Assembly: GCA_030148665.1 (NCBI GenBank)
Contig: JASBSZ010000029.1
Coordinates: forward strand, 124,001-188,000
Source: Alphaproteobacteria bacterium
GTDB taxonomy: Bacteria > Pseudomonadota > Alphaproteobacteria > Rhodobacterales > Rhodobacteraceae
Length of the DNA: 64,000 nucleotides
Direction: 5' to 3'
Part shown: positions 39,663-47,701 of the stretch, piece by piece
Numbering within the stretch: position 1 is the stretch's first letter
Layout of the letters: each line of letters starts with the position of its first letter
Position numbers and translations under genes: made by a program
The notes under the pieces: generated by a model
Told to the model about the DNA's origin: nothing
What the model saw: only the letters and a program-made list of their open reading frames with translations
The model's database searches: none

Positions 39663-39703
39663 ATCCCATAGATGGAGCACAGACCGCCACGGGGCAAGGA
39701 AAC

Positions 39704-40681
39704 TCAACCCTTTTTGGCCTCGAATCCCAGCTCGCGCGGGTCAAATTCGTAATGTGCGCCGCAGAACTGGCAATCTGCGGTAACCCTGCCGTCGTCGGTT
39801 GTCATGTAGGCAATATCCTTGGCCGAATAGATCGACATGGCCTGTTTCACCTTGTCAGGGCTGCAGGTGCAGCCAAAACGCACCGGCTGGGCCGTCCAGA
39901 TGCGCAGGGATTCCTCGTGGAAAAGGCGGTGGATCAGCTCGGTTGGCGATACATGGGGGCCGATCATTTCCATTTCCTCGACCGTATCGAGCAGGATATT
40001 TGCCCGCCGCCAGTTCTCGGCGTCCCTTTCGGAAAATGCGGCAATGTCGTCATCGGCAGCCAGCAGGGACTCGTCCGGGGCCGAGGGCGCTGGCATGTGC
40101 TGTATCATGATGCCGCTTGCGCGCCATCTGCCCCCCTGTTCACCCGGAACCCGCGTCTTGCCCATCGCCGTGGCAAAGCGGGTCGGCAATTGTTCGGAAT
40201 GTTCGAAATAGGTGCTTGCGCTGGACGACAGCGACCCTCCGGTGAGGCGGGTAATTCCCTGATAGGGGGTCGTGCCCTTTCCCTGGTCGATCAGTATCGC
40301 GAACATCCCCCTGCCGATCAGCGAAAAGGGTGTTGCGTCGCCTGCATCCACGCGCCCGGCGTCAAAGCTGGCATAGGCGCGCATCCTGGCCGGCTCGCCC
40401 TGTTTGCCGGGGGCAAAATAGTCGGTGGCGATCAGGCGCAGCGGACCGTCCCCGCGGATTTGCAGGCTCAGCTTCCAGCGCAATTCGATGGTCTGTCCGA
40501 TCAACGCGGTCAGCACGCAGGCCTCGGCCACCATTGCCTCGACCGGGGCAGGGTAGGCGTGCTGTTCAAGTATCCTTTCCAGAACGCCATCGAGACGCGT
40601 CATGCGCCCGCGAATATCGGCGCGGTCCAGTTGAAAGGGCAGAACGGTATCATCCCAGGCAATCCTGTCAGACGGGTTCAT
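39704..40681 (-). CDS. hslO: Redox-regulated chaperonin Hsp33
   Basis: A 325-residue chaperone activated by oxidation. The C-terminal zinc switch has CxC at C271/C273 (RFGCTCSPDKV) and CxxC at C304/C307 (ADCQFCGAHY). The N-terminal substrate-binding domain shows LIGQTIELRWKLSLQIRGDGPLRLIATDY. In the reduced state zinc holds it inactive; peroxide or bleach releases zinc and exposes the holdase surface. ATG 40681 (MNPSDRIAWDD) is preferred over an upstream extension that runs to the divergent Nudix gene. First gene of hslO-nudL-cca. Confidence 0.94.
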   Translation of the reverse strand: MNPSDRIAWDDTVLPFQLDRADIRGRMTRLDGVLERILEQHAYPAPVEAMVAEACVLTALIGQTIELRWKLSLQIRGDGPLRLIATDYFAPGKQGEPARMRAYASFDAGRVDAGDATPFSLIGRGMFAILIDQGKGTTPYQGITRLTGGSLSSSASTYFEHSEQLPTRFATAMGKTRVPGEQGGRWRASGIMIQHMPAPSAPDESLLAADDDIAAFSERDAENWRRANILLDTVEEMEMIGPHVSPTELIHRLFHEESLRIWTAQPVRFGCTCSPDKVKQAMSIYSAKDIAYMTTDDGRVTADCQFCGAHYEFDPRELGFEAKKG

Positions 40682-40778
40682 GGCGGTTCCGACTTTCCTT
40701 GACCTACAGCGCGTTGCAATAGAGAAGGTAAACCCGCAAGGCAACTCAACACTTGCGTGAGAAAAACTTGAGGCAAAC

Positions 40779-41294
40779 ATGATCAGGCGATTCGACGAGC
40801 CGATAAAGGCCGGGATTCACTACCGTACGCGTCCCGGTGCCTATGGTATCCTGCGACTCGGCGACAGGCTGCTGATCACGTTTCAGGCCCGTCCGCGCCC
40901 CGAATTCCAGTTGCCCGGCGGCGGTATCGACCCCGGCGAGACGGCTGTCGTGGCGCTTCATCGCGAGGTGCGCGAGGAAACCGGATGGGGAATTCGCATC
41001 CATCGCCGTCTGGGCGCCTTTCAGCGTTATACATGGATGCCGGAATACGAGATCTGGGCCCGCAAGGTATGCCATGTCTATCTCTGCCAGCCCACACGGA
41101 AACTGGCCGAGATAGCCGAGCCACACCACACGGCCCACTGGGTGCCGATTGATGATGCCGCCAGATTGCTGGCCAACGGGGGTGACCGTCATTTCGTGTC
41201 GCGCCTCTCTGGCGGCCGCTGCCGAGGCGTACTCCCCGCGGAAACGGCATTTCGCGACCAGCGGCGCGCAGACATCAGGTGTGGGTTCAGATGA
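40779..41294 (+). CDS. Nudix hydrolase
   Basis: A 171-residue Nudix protein. The box is PGGGIDPGETAVVALHREVREETG (about residues 45-68), with all catalytic acidic residues. YRTRPGAYGIL and RHHTAHWVP-like HHTAHWVPIDDA are family elements, but nothing identifies the substrate. It starts at ATG 40779 with TTGAGG upstream. The last about 25 residues are Arg-rich and unlike the rest. The stop falls 8 bases inside the convergent ilvA 3' end, so the tail may be an extension past an ancestral stop. It is divergent from hslO. Confidence 0.82.
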   Translation: MIRRFDEPIKAGIHYRTRPGAYGILRLGDRLLITFQARPRPEFQLPGGGIDPGETAVVALHREVREETGWGIRIHRRLGAFQRYTWMPEYEIWARKVCHVYLCQPTRKLAEIAEPHHTAHWVPIDDAARLLANGGDRHFVSRLSGGRCRGVLPAETAFRDQRRADIRCGFR

Positions 41295-42534
41295 GGAACT
41301 GCGCGAGCGCCTCGTTTTCGGTGATGTCCTGATAGACCATGCCGGCCTCGTCCATCCGCGCGCAGATGAGGGGGAAATCGGCGGGATCCCTGGCCTCGAT
41401 CCCGATCAGGACGGATCCGAAATTACGCGCCGATTTCTTGAGATATTCAAAGCGCGTGATGTCGTCATCCGGCCCAAGAATGTTCAGGAATTCCTTGAGC
41501 GCGCCGGGGCGTTGCGGAAAGCGCAGGATGAAATATTTCTTCAGCCCCTGGAATTTCAGCGCGCGCTCCTTGACCTCGGGCAGGCGCTCGAAATCGAAAT
41601 TGCCGCCCGACGTGATGCAGACCACGCGCTTGCCGGCAATATCGTCGCGCAGATCGCCCAGCGCATCGACAGACATGGCGCCCGCGGGCTCCAGCACGAT
41701 GCCCTCGACATTCAGCATTTCGATCATGGTAACGCAGATCCGGTCTTCGGGGGCGGCCAAGACATGCGTGGGGTCAACATCACGCAGCGCGGCATAGGTG
41801 CGCTCGCCAATGCGTGCGACCGCCGCGCCATCGACAAAGGAATCGACCTTGTCCAGCGTCACCGGCCCGCCCGCCTCAAGCGCCGCGGCCAGGCTGCGCC
41901 CGCCGGCGGGTTCGACAAAACGAAAGGTCGTCTGCGGCGACAGCGCATGCAGGTATCTCACCACGCCCGAGGCCAGCCCGCCCCCGCCAACGGGCAGGAT
42001 CACCATGTCGATGGTCTCGGGGGCCTGTTCCAGCAGCTCGACGGCAACACTGGCCTGCCCCTCGATCACGTCGTCATCGTCAAAGGGGGCCAGAAAATGC
42101 GCGCCTTCGTTTTCGCAATATTCCTGTGCCGCCTTCAGCGTATCCTCGAAATAGTCACCTACAAGACGGATCTCGATATTGTCGCCACCGAAGGCGCGGG
42201 TCTTGTCGATCTTCTGGTTGGGGGTCGTCACCGGCATGAAGATCACCCCGTGCACGCCGAAGTGACGACAGACAAAGGCAACCCCCTGCGCATGATTGCC
42301 TGCGCTTGCGCAGACGAAACGGGCCTGACCGGGATGTGCCGCAAGATGCTTGCGCATGGCGTTGAAGGCGCCCCTGATCTTGTAGCTGCGCACCGGCGAC
42401 AGATCCTCGCGCTTGAGAAAGATCTCGGCGTCGAATTTCTGCGAAAGGAAGTCATTGCACTGCAATGGCGTTTCCGCAAACAGCTTGCGCATCTCGCGTC
42501 GGGCGGCAATCGCATTGGCGACGAAATCGGACAT
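41287..42534 (-). CDS. ilvA: Threonine dehydratase (deaminase), biosynthetic-type
   Basis: A 415-residue fold-type II PLP enzyme that converts threonine to 2-oxobutanoate for isoleucine. The PLP Lys is K52 in VRSYKIRGAF. SAGNHAQGVA holds the substrate carboxylate, and VGGGGLASG binds the PLP phosphate. A single ACT-like regulatory domain at the C-terminus (about 330-415, FILRFPQRPGALKEFLNIL) could mediate isoleucine feedback. The length is shorter than the two-domain E. coli IlvA and fits the single-ACT-like form. It partners metabolically with ilvE in this window but is not co-transcribed with it. Confidence 0.92.
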   Translation of the reverse strand: MSDFVANAIAARREMRKLFAETPLQCNDFLSQKFDAEIFLKREDLSPVRSYKIRGAFNAMRKHLAAHPGQARFVCASAGNHAQGVAFVCRHFGVHGVIFMPVTTPNQKIDKTRAFGGDNIEIRLVGDYFEDTLKAAQEYCENEGAHFLAPFDDDDVIEGQASVAVELLEQAPETIDMVILPVGGGGLASGVVRYLHALSPQTTFRFVEPAGGRSLAAALEAGGPVTLDKVDSFVDGAAVARIGERTYAALRDVDPTHVLAAPEDRICVTMIEMLNVEGIVLEPAGAMSVDALGDLRDDIAGKRVVCITSGGNFDFERLPEVKERALKFQGLKKYFILRFPQRPGALKEFLNILGPDDDITRFEYLKKSARNFGSVLIGIEARDPADFPLICARMDEAGMVYQDITENEALAQFLI

Positions 42535-42657
42535 GTTTCCTCCGGCACTGGTGAAACCACATCTTTGCGGGGCAGCGCCCGAAAATGCAACGCGACGGAT
42601 TGAACGCCCGTGACGAATTTCATGCCCACTGTTGGTGTCGGGCGTTACATTTCAAGG

Positions 42658-43938
42658 TCACATAATGGATACCAGCGACAGGACTTCGGCTTCGGTCAAT
42701 GTGATTCCCGACAGAATCAGGACATCGCCATTGCTCTGTTCAATGTTGGTATTGCCCGAGGAATGGGTGACGGTCAGGTTCGTGGTGTCCCCACCCCGGT
42801 AGTTCAGCATGTCGCCATCTGTCGGAGTGAAATCGGTAATCACGGTGCTGGTCGGGGTTGCCGAGGCGGGTGTTCCGAATTGGAACGTGTCTGCGCCGGC
42901 GCCTCCGGTCATGGTGTCACTGCCCGGCCCACCGGAAAGAGTGTCGTTCCCTGCGCCGCCGTTCAGGATGTCGTCGCCCACCCCCCCGTACAGTGTATCG
43001 CGCCCGTTACCGCCCTGGAGAATGTCATCGCCCCTGTTTCCCCACAATTCATCCTTTCCCGCGCCGCCACGGATCACGTCATTGCCGCCGCCGCCGAGCA
43101 GGAAATCGTCACCTGCGTTTCCATCCAGCCTGTCGCGCCCGCTGTCCCCGCGAATCCGGTCATTGCCATCACCCCCGGCAAGACGATCATTTCCACCGCC
43201 ACCGAGGATGCGATCATTTCCACCGCCGCCCTGGATGCGGTCGCGCCCTCCCAGCCCGTAAAATGTGTTGTTGGCAGAATCTCCGGTCAACACGTCTCGG
43301 CTGTATGTGGCGAAAACGGATTCCACGTTGCGCAATGTCGAAACCGTTCCCTTGAACGTCACTTGACCCATCATCATGTCAACGACGATCCCCGTCGTGG
43401 ATTCTGCTGCATAGATCCCGTCGCGTCCGCGGCCGCCATCGATCACGTCCGCGCCTCCACTCAGGGTGAACCAGTCATTTCCACCGCGGCCCCGCAGGAT
43501 ATCGTCGGTCGCGAAACCTTCCAGCGAATCGCCCCCGCTGCTGCCCAGGAACTTCCAGCTTGGTGCGCCGCCACCCAGCGTGTTGTAAAAGTCGGGATAC
43601 CCGTTCGGCCCAGGCGTTCCGCTGCCTGCCTTGGCCTGGGCCTCAAGTGGCGCGAAATCGGCGATATTGATGCCGATGATCTGTGTCACCAGGTCTCCAG
43701 TTGTCGGGTTCATGAGGTCGATCGACGTGATGTTTCCCGTATAGCTGCCATCGCTTTTCTGGGTGAAACCATCGCCGAAAATTTTGAGGCGGGGGGATGC
43801 AAGATCGCTGCCACCGACCAGTGTCTTGCCGCCATCGGCGGTGCCCCATTTCGTGGTGGCGTCCTTTATCTTTTGTATGAAAATGCGTTGAAAGGATTGG
43901 TCGAGAGACGGAATGATACGGGTTACAATCGCTGGCAT
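42658..43938 (-). CDS. RTX calcium-binding protein, likely type I secreted
   Basis: A 426-residue acidic protein with no Sec signal. Residues 1-130 are a non-repeat domain (IIPSLDQSFQRIFIQKIKD; GSYTGNITSIDLMNPTTGD) with no recognised family. Residues 135-222 are degenerate RTX-like with GRGGNDWF and RDVLTGDSANN. Residues 228-352 are a dense block of RTX nonapeptides, and the tail ends FTPTDGDML...LSLVSIM. ATG 43938 has AAGGGAAG 5 bases upstream. The open frame runs on upstream antisense to argG, but that part lacks protein-like character. A 14-bp palindrome lies about 107 bases upstream. No exporter is adjacent. Confidence 0.85.
   Translation of the reverse strand: MPAIVTRIIPSLDQSFQRIFIQKIKDATTKWGTADGGKTLVGGSDLASPRLKIFGDGFTQKSDGSYTGNITSIDLMNPTTGDLVTQIIGINIADFAPLEAQAKAGSGTPGPNGYPDFYNTLGGGAPSWKFLGSSGGDSLEGFATDDILRGRGGNDWFTLSGGADVIDGGRGRDGIYAAESTTGIVVDMMMGQVTFKGTVSTLRNVESVFATYSRDVLTGDSANNTFYGLGGRDRIQGGGGNDRILGGGGNDRLAGGDGNDRIRGDSGRDRLDGNAGDDFLLGGGGNDVIRGGAGKDELWGNRGDDILQGGNGRDTLYGGVGDDILNGGAGNDTLSGGPGSDTMTGGAGADTFQFGTPASATPTSTVITDFTPTDGDMLNYRGGDTTNLTVTHSSGNTNIEQSNGDVLILSGITLTEAEVLSLVSIM
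42883..43257 (-). repeat. RTX nonapeptide-coding tandem repeat block
   Basis: About fourteen 27-base degenerate units coding GGxGxDxLx (GGGGNDRIL, GGDGNDRIR, GGVGDDILN and similar). Codon use varies between units, so the repetition is kept at the protein level. Confidence 0.85.
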
Positions 43939-44044
43939 GGAAACTTCCCTTTTGCTGGTAATGGATGAGAAAGTGCTGGAGAAATCGGGAAAATTAACCC
44001 ACACCATAGCATGATACCGCCAAGGCGGGGATAACGCTCGTGTG

Positions 44045-44058
44045 ATGCCGGCCGGCAT
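44045..44058. promoter_or_regulatory. 14-bp perfect palindrome upstream of the RTX gene
   Basis: ATGCCGGCCGGCAT is fully self-complementary and lies in the 279-base region between the divergent RTX gene (start 43938) and argG (start 44218). It is the only perfect dyad of this size I see there. GC-rich palindromes can arise by chance at this base composition. Confidence 0.25.
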
Positions 44059-44152
44059 TGCGGAGAAACCGTGTGCCCGGACGACGATGACCACGATCGC
44101 CAGGGTTTGCCTTGTGGTCGGTCGCTGCCGCCCGCAATCGGCGGATGCCCCG

Positions 44153-44181
44153 TTGCACAGCCCCTGAAAAGGCAATAAACC
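44153..44181 (+). promoter_or_regulatory. Candidate promoter for argG
   Basis: TTGCAC (44153-44158) and TAAACC (44176-44181) are 17 bases apart, placing a start near 44188 and a leader of about 30 bases to the GTG at 44218. Prediction from pattern only. Confidence 0.4.
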
Positions 44182-44217
44182 CCGCGTGGAAAACCAGATA
44201 CACCGGAGATCAGCGTC

Positions 44218-45444
44218 GTGACCCATTCTGCCCCCAGGAAAGTCGTGCTTGCCTATTCGGGCGGGCTGGATACCTCGATCATTCTCAAATGGTTGCAGAC
44301 GGAATATGGCTGCGAGGTTGTCACCTTTACGGCCGACCTCGGCCAGGGCGAAGAGCTGGAGCCCGCCCGCAAGAAGGCCGAGATGCTGGGGATCGCGCCG
44401 GAAAACATCTATATCGAAGACGTGCGCGAGGAATTCGTCCGCGATTTCGTCTTTCCCATGTTCCGCGCCAATGCCCAGTATGAGGGGCTGTATCTGCTGG
44501 GCACCTCGATTGCGCGGCCGCTGATTTCCAAGCGGCTGGTGGAAATCGCCGCCGAAACCGGGGCGGATGCCATTGCCCACGGGGCGACCGGCAAGGGCAA
44601 CGATCAGGTGCGGTTCGAATTGGCGGCTTACGCGCTGAACCCCGACATCAAGGTGATTGCGCCGTGGCGCGAATGGGATCTGACCAGCCGCACCAAGCTG
44701 CTGCAATTTGCCGAATCCCACCAGATCCCCATTGCCAAGGACAAGCGCGGCGAGGCGCCGTTCAGCGTTGACGCCAACCTGCTGCATACCTCGAGCGAGG
44801 GCAAGGTGCTGGAAGACCCGGCGCAAGAGGCCCCCGATTACGTCTATCAGCGCACGGTTCACCCCGAGGATGCGCCCGATACACCCGAATATATCGAAAT
44901 CACCTTCGAGCGCGGTGACGCGGTCGCGATCAATGGCGAGGCCCTTTCGCCCGCCGCCCTGCTGACCCGGCTGAACGAATATGGCCGCAAGCACGGCATT
45001 GGCCGGCTCGATCTGGTCGAAGGGCGATTTGTCGGCATGAAAAGCCGCGGCATCTATGAGACCCCCGGCGGCACCATCCTGCTCGAAGCCCATCGTGGCA
45101 TCGAACAGATCACACTCGACCGGGGCGCGGCGCATCTGAAGGACGAACTGATGCCGAAATATGCCGAGTTGATCTATAACGGCTTCTGGTTCAGCCCCGA
45201 GCGCGAGATGCTGCAGGCGCTGATCGACCGCAGCCAGGAATTCGTGACCGGCACCGTGCGGCTGAAGCTGTACAAGGGTCTGGCCCGCACGGTCGGCCGC
45301 TGGTCGGATTACAGCCTCTATTCGGAAGAGCATGTGACCTTCGAGGAAGATCACGGCGCCTACGACCAGAAAGACGCCGCCGGCTTTATCAAGATCAATG
45401 CGTTGCGCCTGCGCCTGCTGGCCATGCGCAACCAAAGGACGTGA
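44218..45444 (+). CDS. argG: Argininosuccinate synthase
   Basis: A 408-residue ATP-dependent ligase joining citrulline and aspartate in arginine synthesis. The PP-loop [13 protein letters not shown] (about residues 11-23) binds [15 protein letters not shown] and [14 protein letters not shown] are substrate contacts, and [19 protein letters not shown] is near the C-terminus. It starts at GTG 44218 with CCGGAGA upstream. It is a single gene between the RTX gene (divergent) and the Hint-domain gene. argH is not in the window. Confidence 0.96.
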   Translation: MTHSAPRKVVLAYSGGLDTSIILKWLQTEYGCEVVTFTADLGQGEELEPARKKAEMLGIAPENIYIEDVREEFVRDFVFPMFRANAQYEGLYLLGTSIARPLISKRLVEIAAETGADAIAHGATGKGNDQVRFELAAYALNPDIKVIAPWREWDLTSRTKLLQFAESHQIPIAKDKRGEAPFSVDANLLHTSSEGKVLEDPAQEAPDYVYQRTVHPEDAPDTPEYIEITFERGDAVAINGEALSPAALLTRLNEYGRKHGIGRLDLVEGRFVGMKSRGIYETPGGTILLEAHRGIEQITLDRGAAHLKDELMPKYAELIYNGFWFSPEREMLQALIDRSQEFVTGTVRLKLYKGLARTVGRWSDYSLYSEEHVTFEEDHGAYDQKDAAGFIKINALRLRLLAMRNQRT

Positions 45445-45489
45445 TGGCCACTTTCAGCGCACGCTGATTGTATCCGAATCCGGCATAAA

Positions 45490-45504
45490 CCGACAATTTG
45501 TCGG
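45490..45504. promoter_or_regulatory. Inverted repeat upstream of the Hint-domain gene
   Basis: CCGACA-ATT-TGTCGG forms a 6-bp dyad, followed at 45508-45514 by a further AATTGTC half-site in an A/T-rich patch. It lies about 130 bases before the Hint gene in the 185-base argG/Hint gap. A possible operator; no regulator is identified. Confidence 0.3.
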
Positions 45505-45629
45505 GGAATTGTCGAAAATTCGCCACGATCGAATTTTACCCAGACCCTACAGCCTGTCCGCGGGGCGCCAGCCGATGGTGTCTTTGGCCTTGCGGGCAAG
45601 AGGGAAGTTGCAGGTTCAGGGGGCAAGGA

Positions 45630-46610
45630 ATGGTAACGCGGACCGTCACGATTTACGAAGTGCCGAATTCATATGTCGATTTCGGGATCAGCCCGACGAT
45701 TTCGGCTACCTACACGATGCAGATCACCGATGACGACAATGCGCTGCAAGGCACGGCGGCTGCCGACACCGGCGCTCCGCAGCAGATACTGGTCAACGGC
45801 AATCCGGTCGACAGCTATCAGTTCTTTTACAACGACACGATCCTGATCAACGGGGCGACACAGACGGTCAAGACCTTTCAGTTGACGATCAATGGAAACG
45901 TGCACTCGTTCGTGATGAATGATGCCGGCAGCACGATTCCCGGCGCCTCGGTCGGGACCGGATTCGATCTGACGAATTACACCGGCTATACGCCGCTGAA
46001 CTATTCATCCCTTCCATGTTTCACACAGGGAACCCTTATTCTGACCGAAAGCGGCCCACGGTCCATAGAAACCCTGCAACCGGGCGATCTGGTCGAAACG
46101 CGCGACAACGGCCTGCAACCCCTGCGCTGGATAGGACAAAAGCATCTGGGCCCGCGCGCACTGATTGCCCGGCCCGAGCTGTGCCCGATCCTGTTGCCGG
46201 CGGGCTGTCTGGGCGACGGTCTGCCATCGCGCGACCTGATGCTGTCGCCTCAGCATCGGGTACTGTTGGGTGGATGGCAGCTGCAGATGCATTTCGGGCT
46301 GGACGAGGCGCTGGCCCCCGCGCATGCCCTTGTCGGCAGAAACGGGATTGCGCGGCTGGACGCCAATCGCGAGGTCACCTATTTCCACATCATGTTCGAC
46401 CGCCATGAAATCGTGTTCAGCAACGACCTGCCCAGCGAAAGTTTCCTGGTCGGCGACACGATCCGTGACGGCATGGATCGTGCCCAGCTGGCCGAGATCC
46501 TGGCAATCTTTCCCGAGCTGGCCACTGCACGCGGCAAGGATCAGCCGGTCGCAGCGGCGCCCATTCTCAGAAATCACGAGGCGCGGATCGTTTCGCCCGT
46601 GGCCGCCTGA
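45630..46610 (+). CDS. Hint (Hedgehog/intein-type) domain protein
   Basis: A 326-residue protein. Residues 1-128 are a beta-rich unknown domain (TRTVTIYEVPNSYVDFGISPT; QILVNGNPVDSYQFFYNDT). A Hint_2-type module starts at C130 (LPCFTQGTLILTESGPRSIE) and continues through GDLVETRDNG, MLSPQHRVLL (block-B-like His209) and YFHIMFDRHEIVFSNDLPSESF. This arrangement is common in Rhodobacteraceae surface or secreted proteins. Autoprocessing at the Cys is inferred from the fold. The tail lacks the usual intein C-terminal His-Asn. ATG 45630 is preferred, with AGGGGG a few bases upstream. The upstream 44 codons are Cys/Trp-rich and unlike the family. Confidence 0.85.
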   Translation: MVTRTVTIYEVPNSYVDFGISPTISATYTMQITDDDNALQGTAAADTGAPQQILVNGNPVDSYQFFYNDTILINGATQTVKTFQLTINGNVHSFVMNDAGSTIPGASVGTGFDLTNYTGYTPLNYSSLPCFTQGTLILTESGPRSIETLQPGDLVETRDNGLQPLRWIGQKHLGPRALIARPELCPILLPAGCLGDGLPSRDLMLSPQHRVLLGGWQLQMHFGLDEALAPAHALVGRNGIARLDANREVTYFHIMFDRHEIVFSNDLPSESFLVGDTIRDGMDRAQLAEILAIFPELATARGKDQPVAAAPILRNHEARIVSPVAA

Positions 46611-46658
46611 GTTGTACGATCCGATCCACGGCCCGCCCCGGATACGTGGTCGGGTTGC

Positions 46659-46946
46659 TCAGAGAAAGGCATAGGCGTTGTTGATCAGCACGATCTTCAG
46701 CGCGATGATGCCGAAAAAGACGATCAGCGGCGCCAGGTCGAGCCCGCCAAGATCTGGCAGAAAACTGCGGATGCGCGAATAGATCGGCTCGAGAAGGCGG
46801 TTCAGCCCGTACCATATCTGGCTGACGATGGGCTGATGCAGGTTCAGGATCTGGAAATTTATCAGCCAGCTCATGATCACATGTGCGATCACGATGAACT
46901 GGAGAACATTCAGGATCATCAGCAGGATTTGAATGAGTGAATACAT
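46659..46946 (-). CDS. YggT family membrane protein
   Basis: A 95-residue protein with two hydrophobic segments (about 5-30 and 68-92) flanking the conserved loop LNLHQPIVSQIWYGLNRLLEPIYSRIRSFLP. YggT proteins are implicated in osmotic tolerance or cell-envelope assembly in various bacteria; the biochemical role is unknown. It starts at ATG 46946. It is divergent from the thioesterase-like gene and convergent with the Hint-domain gene. Confidence 0.88.
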   Translation of the reverse strand: MYSLIQILLMILNVLQFIVIAHVIMSWLINFQILNLHQPIVSQIWYGLNRLLEPIYSRIRSFLPDLGGLDLAPLIVFFGIIALKIVLINNAYAFL

Positions 46947-47094
46947 CTGGCTGCCCGGTCATGTGGAAAACTTGCCCCATGACCTAGTCAGCCCCGGCCC
47001 CGGGTGCAAGGGGAGATCGGTTTTCGCAACGTTCTGCTTGAAATCCCGGCCGTGGCAGGACATGCACGATCCGTTCCAGGGGGTCCGTTCGCCA

Positions 47095-47625
47095 ATGTAT
47101 CCGATATTCCGCTTTGCCAAGGAAGTGATCGTCCACGCCCGCGACGGGCGGCTGGCCCTGGACGAGGTCCACGTCTCGCGCCACATGTGCTGGCCCTGGG
47201 ATGTCGATCTGTGGATGGAACTGAACAATGGTCGGACGCTGACCCTGTATGATCTGGGCCGCCTGCCCATGGCCTGGCGCTCGGGCCTGTTGTCGGTACT
47301 CAGACGCAATCGCTGGAGCATGGCGGTCGCAGGTGCATCGGTGCGATATCGACGCCGGGTGCACATGTTTCAGCGGTTCACCATGCACAGCACGATCCTG
47401 GGTTGGGATGAAAGATTCTTCTACTTTCAGCAATCCATGTGGCGTCGGGGCGAGGCAACATCATCGATCCTTGCCCGCATGGCCGTTACCGATGACAAGG
47501 GAATCCTGGCACCTGTTCATGTCGCACGCGAACTGGGCTGGCCCGAGCAGTCGCCACCATTGCCCGAATATGTCAGGGCCTGGATCGATGCCGAGGGCCT
47601 GAGGCCCTGGCCCCCGTCGGTGTGA
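47095..47625 (+). CDS. Acyl-CoA thioesterase-like hot-dog protein
   Basis: A 176-residue protein resembling 4HBT-type acyl-CoA thioesterases. SRHMCWPWDVDLWMELNNGRTLTLYDLGR contains the hot-dog active-site region, with Asn-Gly in place of the more common His/Asp. VRYRRRVHMFQRFTMHSTILGWDERFFYFQQSMWR forms the second half. ATG 47095 (MYPIFRF) was chosen as the conserved start. An ATG at 47062 with GGCAGGAC upstream would add 11 residues and cannot be excluded. A single gene. The substrate is not identified. Confidence 0.75.
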   Translation: MYPIFRFAKEVIVHARDGRLALDEVHVSRHMCWPWDVDLWMELNNGRTLTLYDLGRLPMAWRSGLLSVLRRNRWSMAVAGASVRYRRRVHMFQRFTMHSTILGWDERFFYFQQSMWRRGEATSSILARMAVTDDKGILAPVHVARELGWPEQSPPLPEYVRAWIDAEGLRPWPPSV

Positions 47626-47701
47626 AGGGATTTCCCTTGCTCTTTTCGCGAGAAACGAGTCTTAATTCTCGAAACACAAGAGACAGGGACGGGATGACGA
47701 G

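Noticed and set aside
42603-42646. AACGCCCG / CGGGCGTT inverted repeat after the second RTX gene as a terminator
   Set aside because: The arms are 28 bases apart and no T-run follows on either strand.
42610-43968. Long plus-strand open frame antisense to the second RTX gene
   Set aside because: Repeats in its translation mirror the GGxGxDxLx repeats on the other strand. No start signal and no recognisable domain.
43939-45435. Upstream continuation of the minus-strand RTX open frame, antisense to argG
   Set aside because: It is the codon-biased shadow of argG. A good ribosome-binding site and natural start are at 43938, and the upstream residues do not look like a protein.
46933-47094. Upstream extension of the thioesterase-like protein
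   Set aside because: It overlaps the yggT start on the other strand, and conserved sequence begins only at MYPIFRF.
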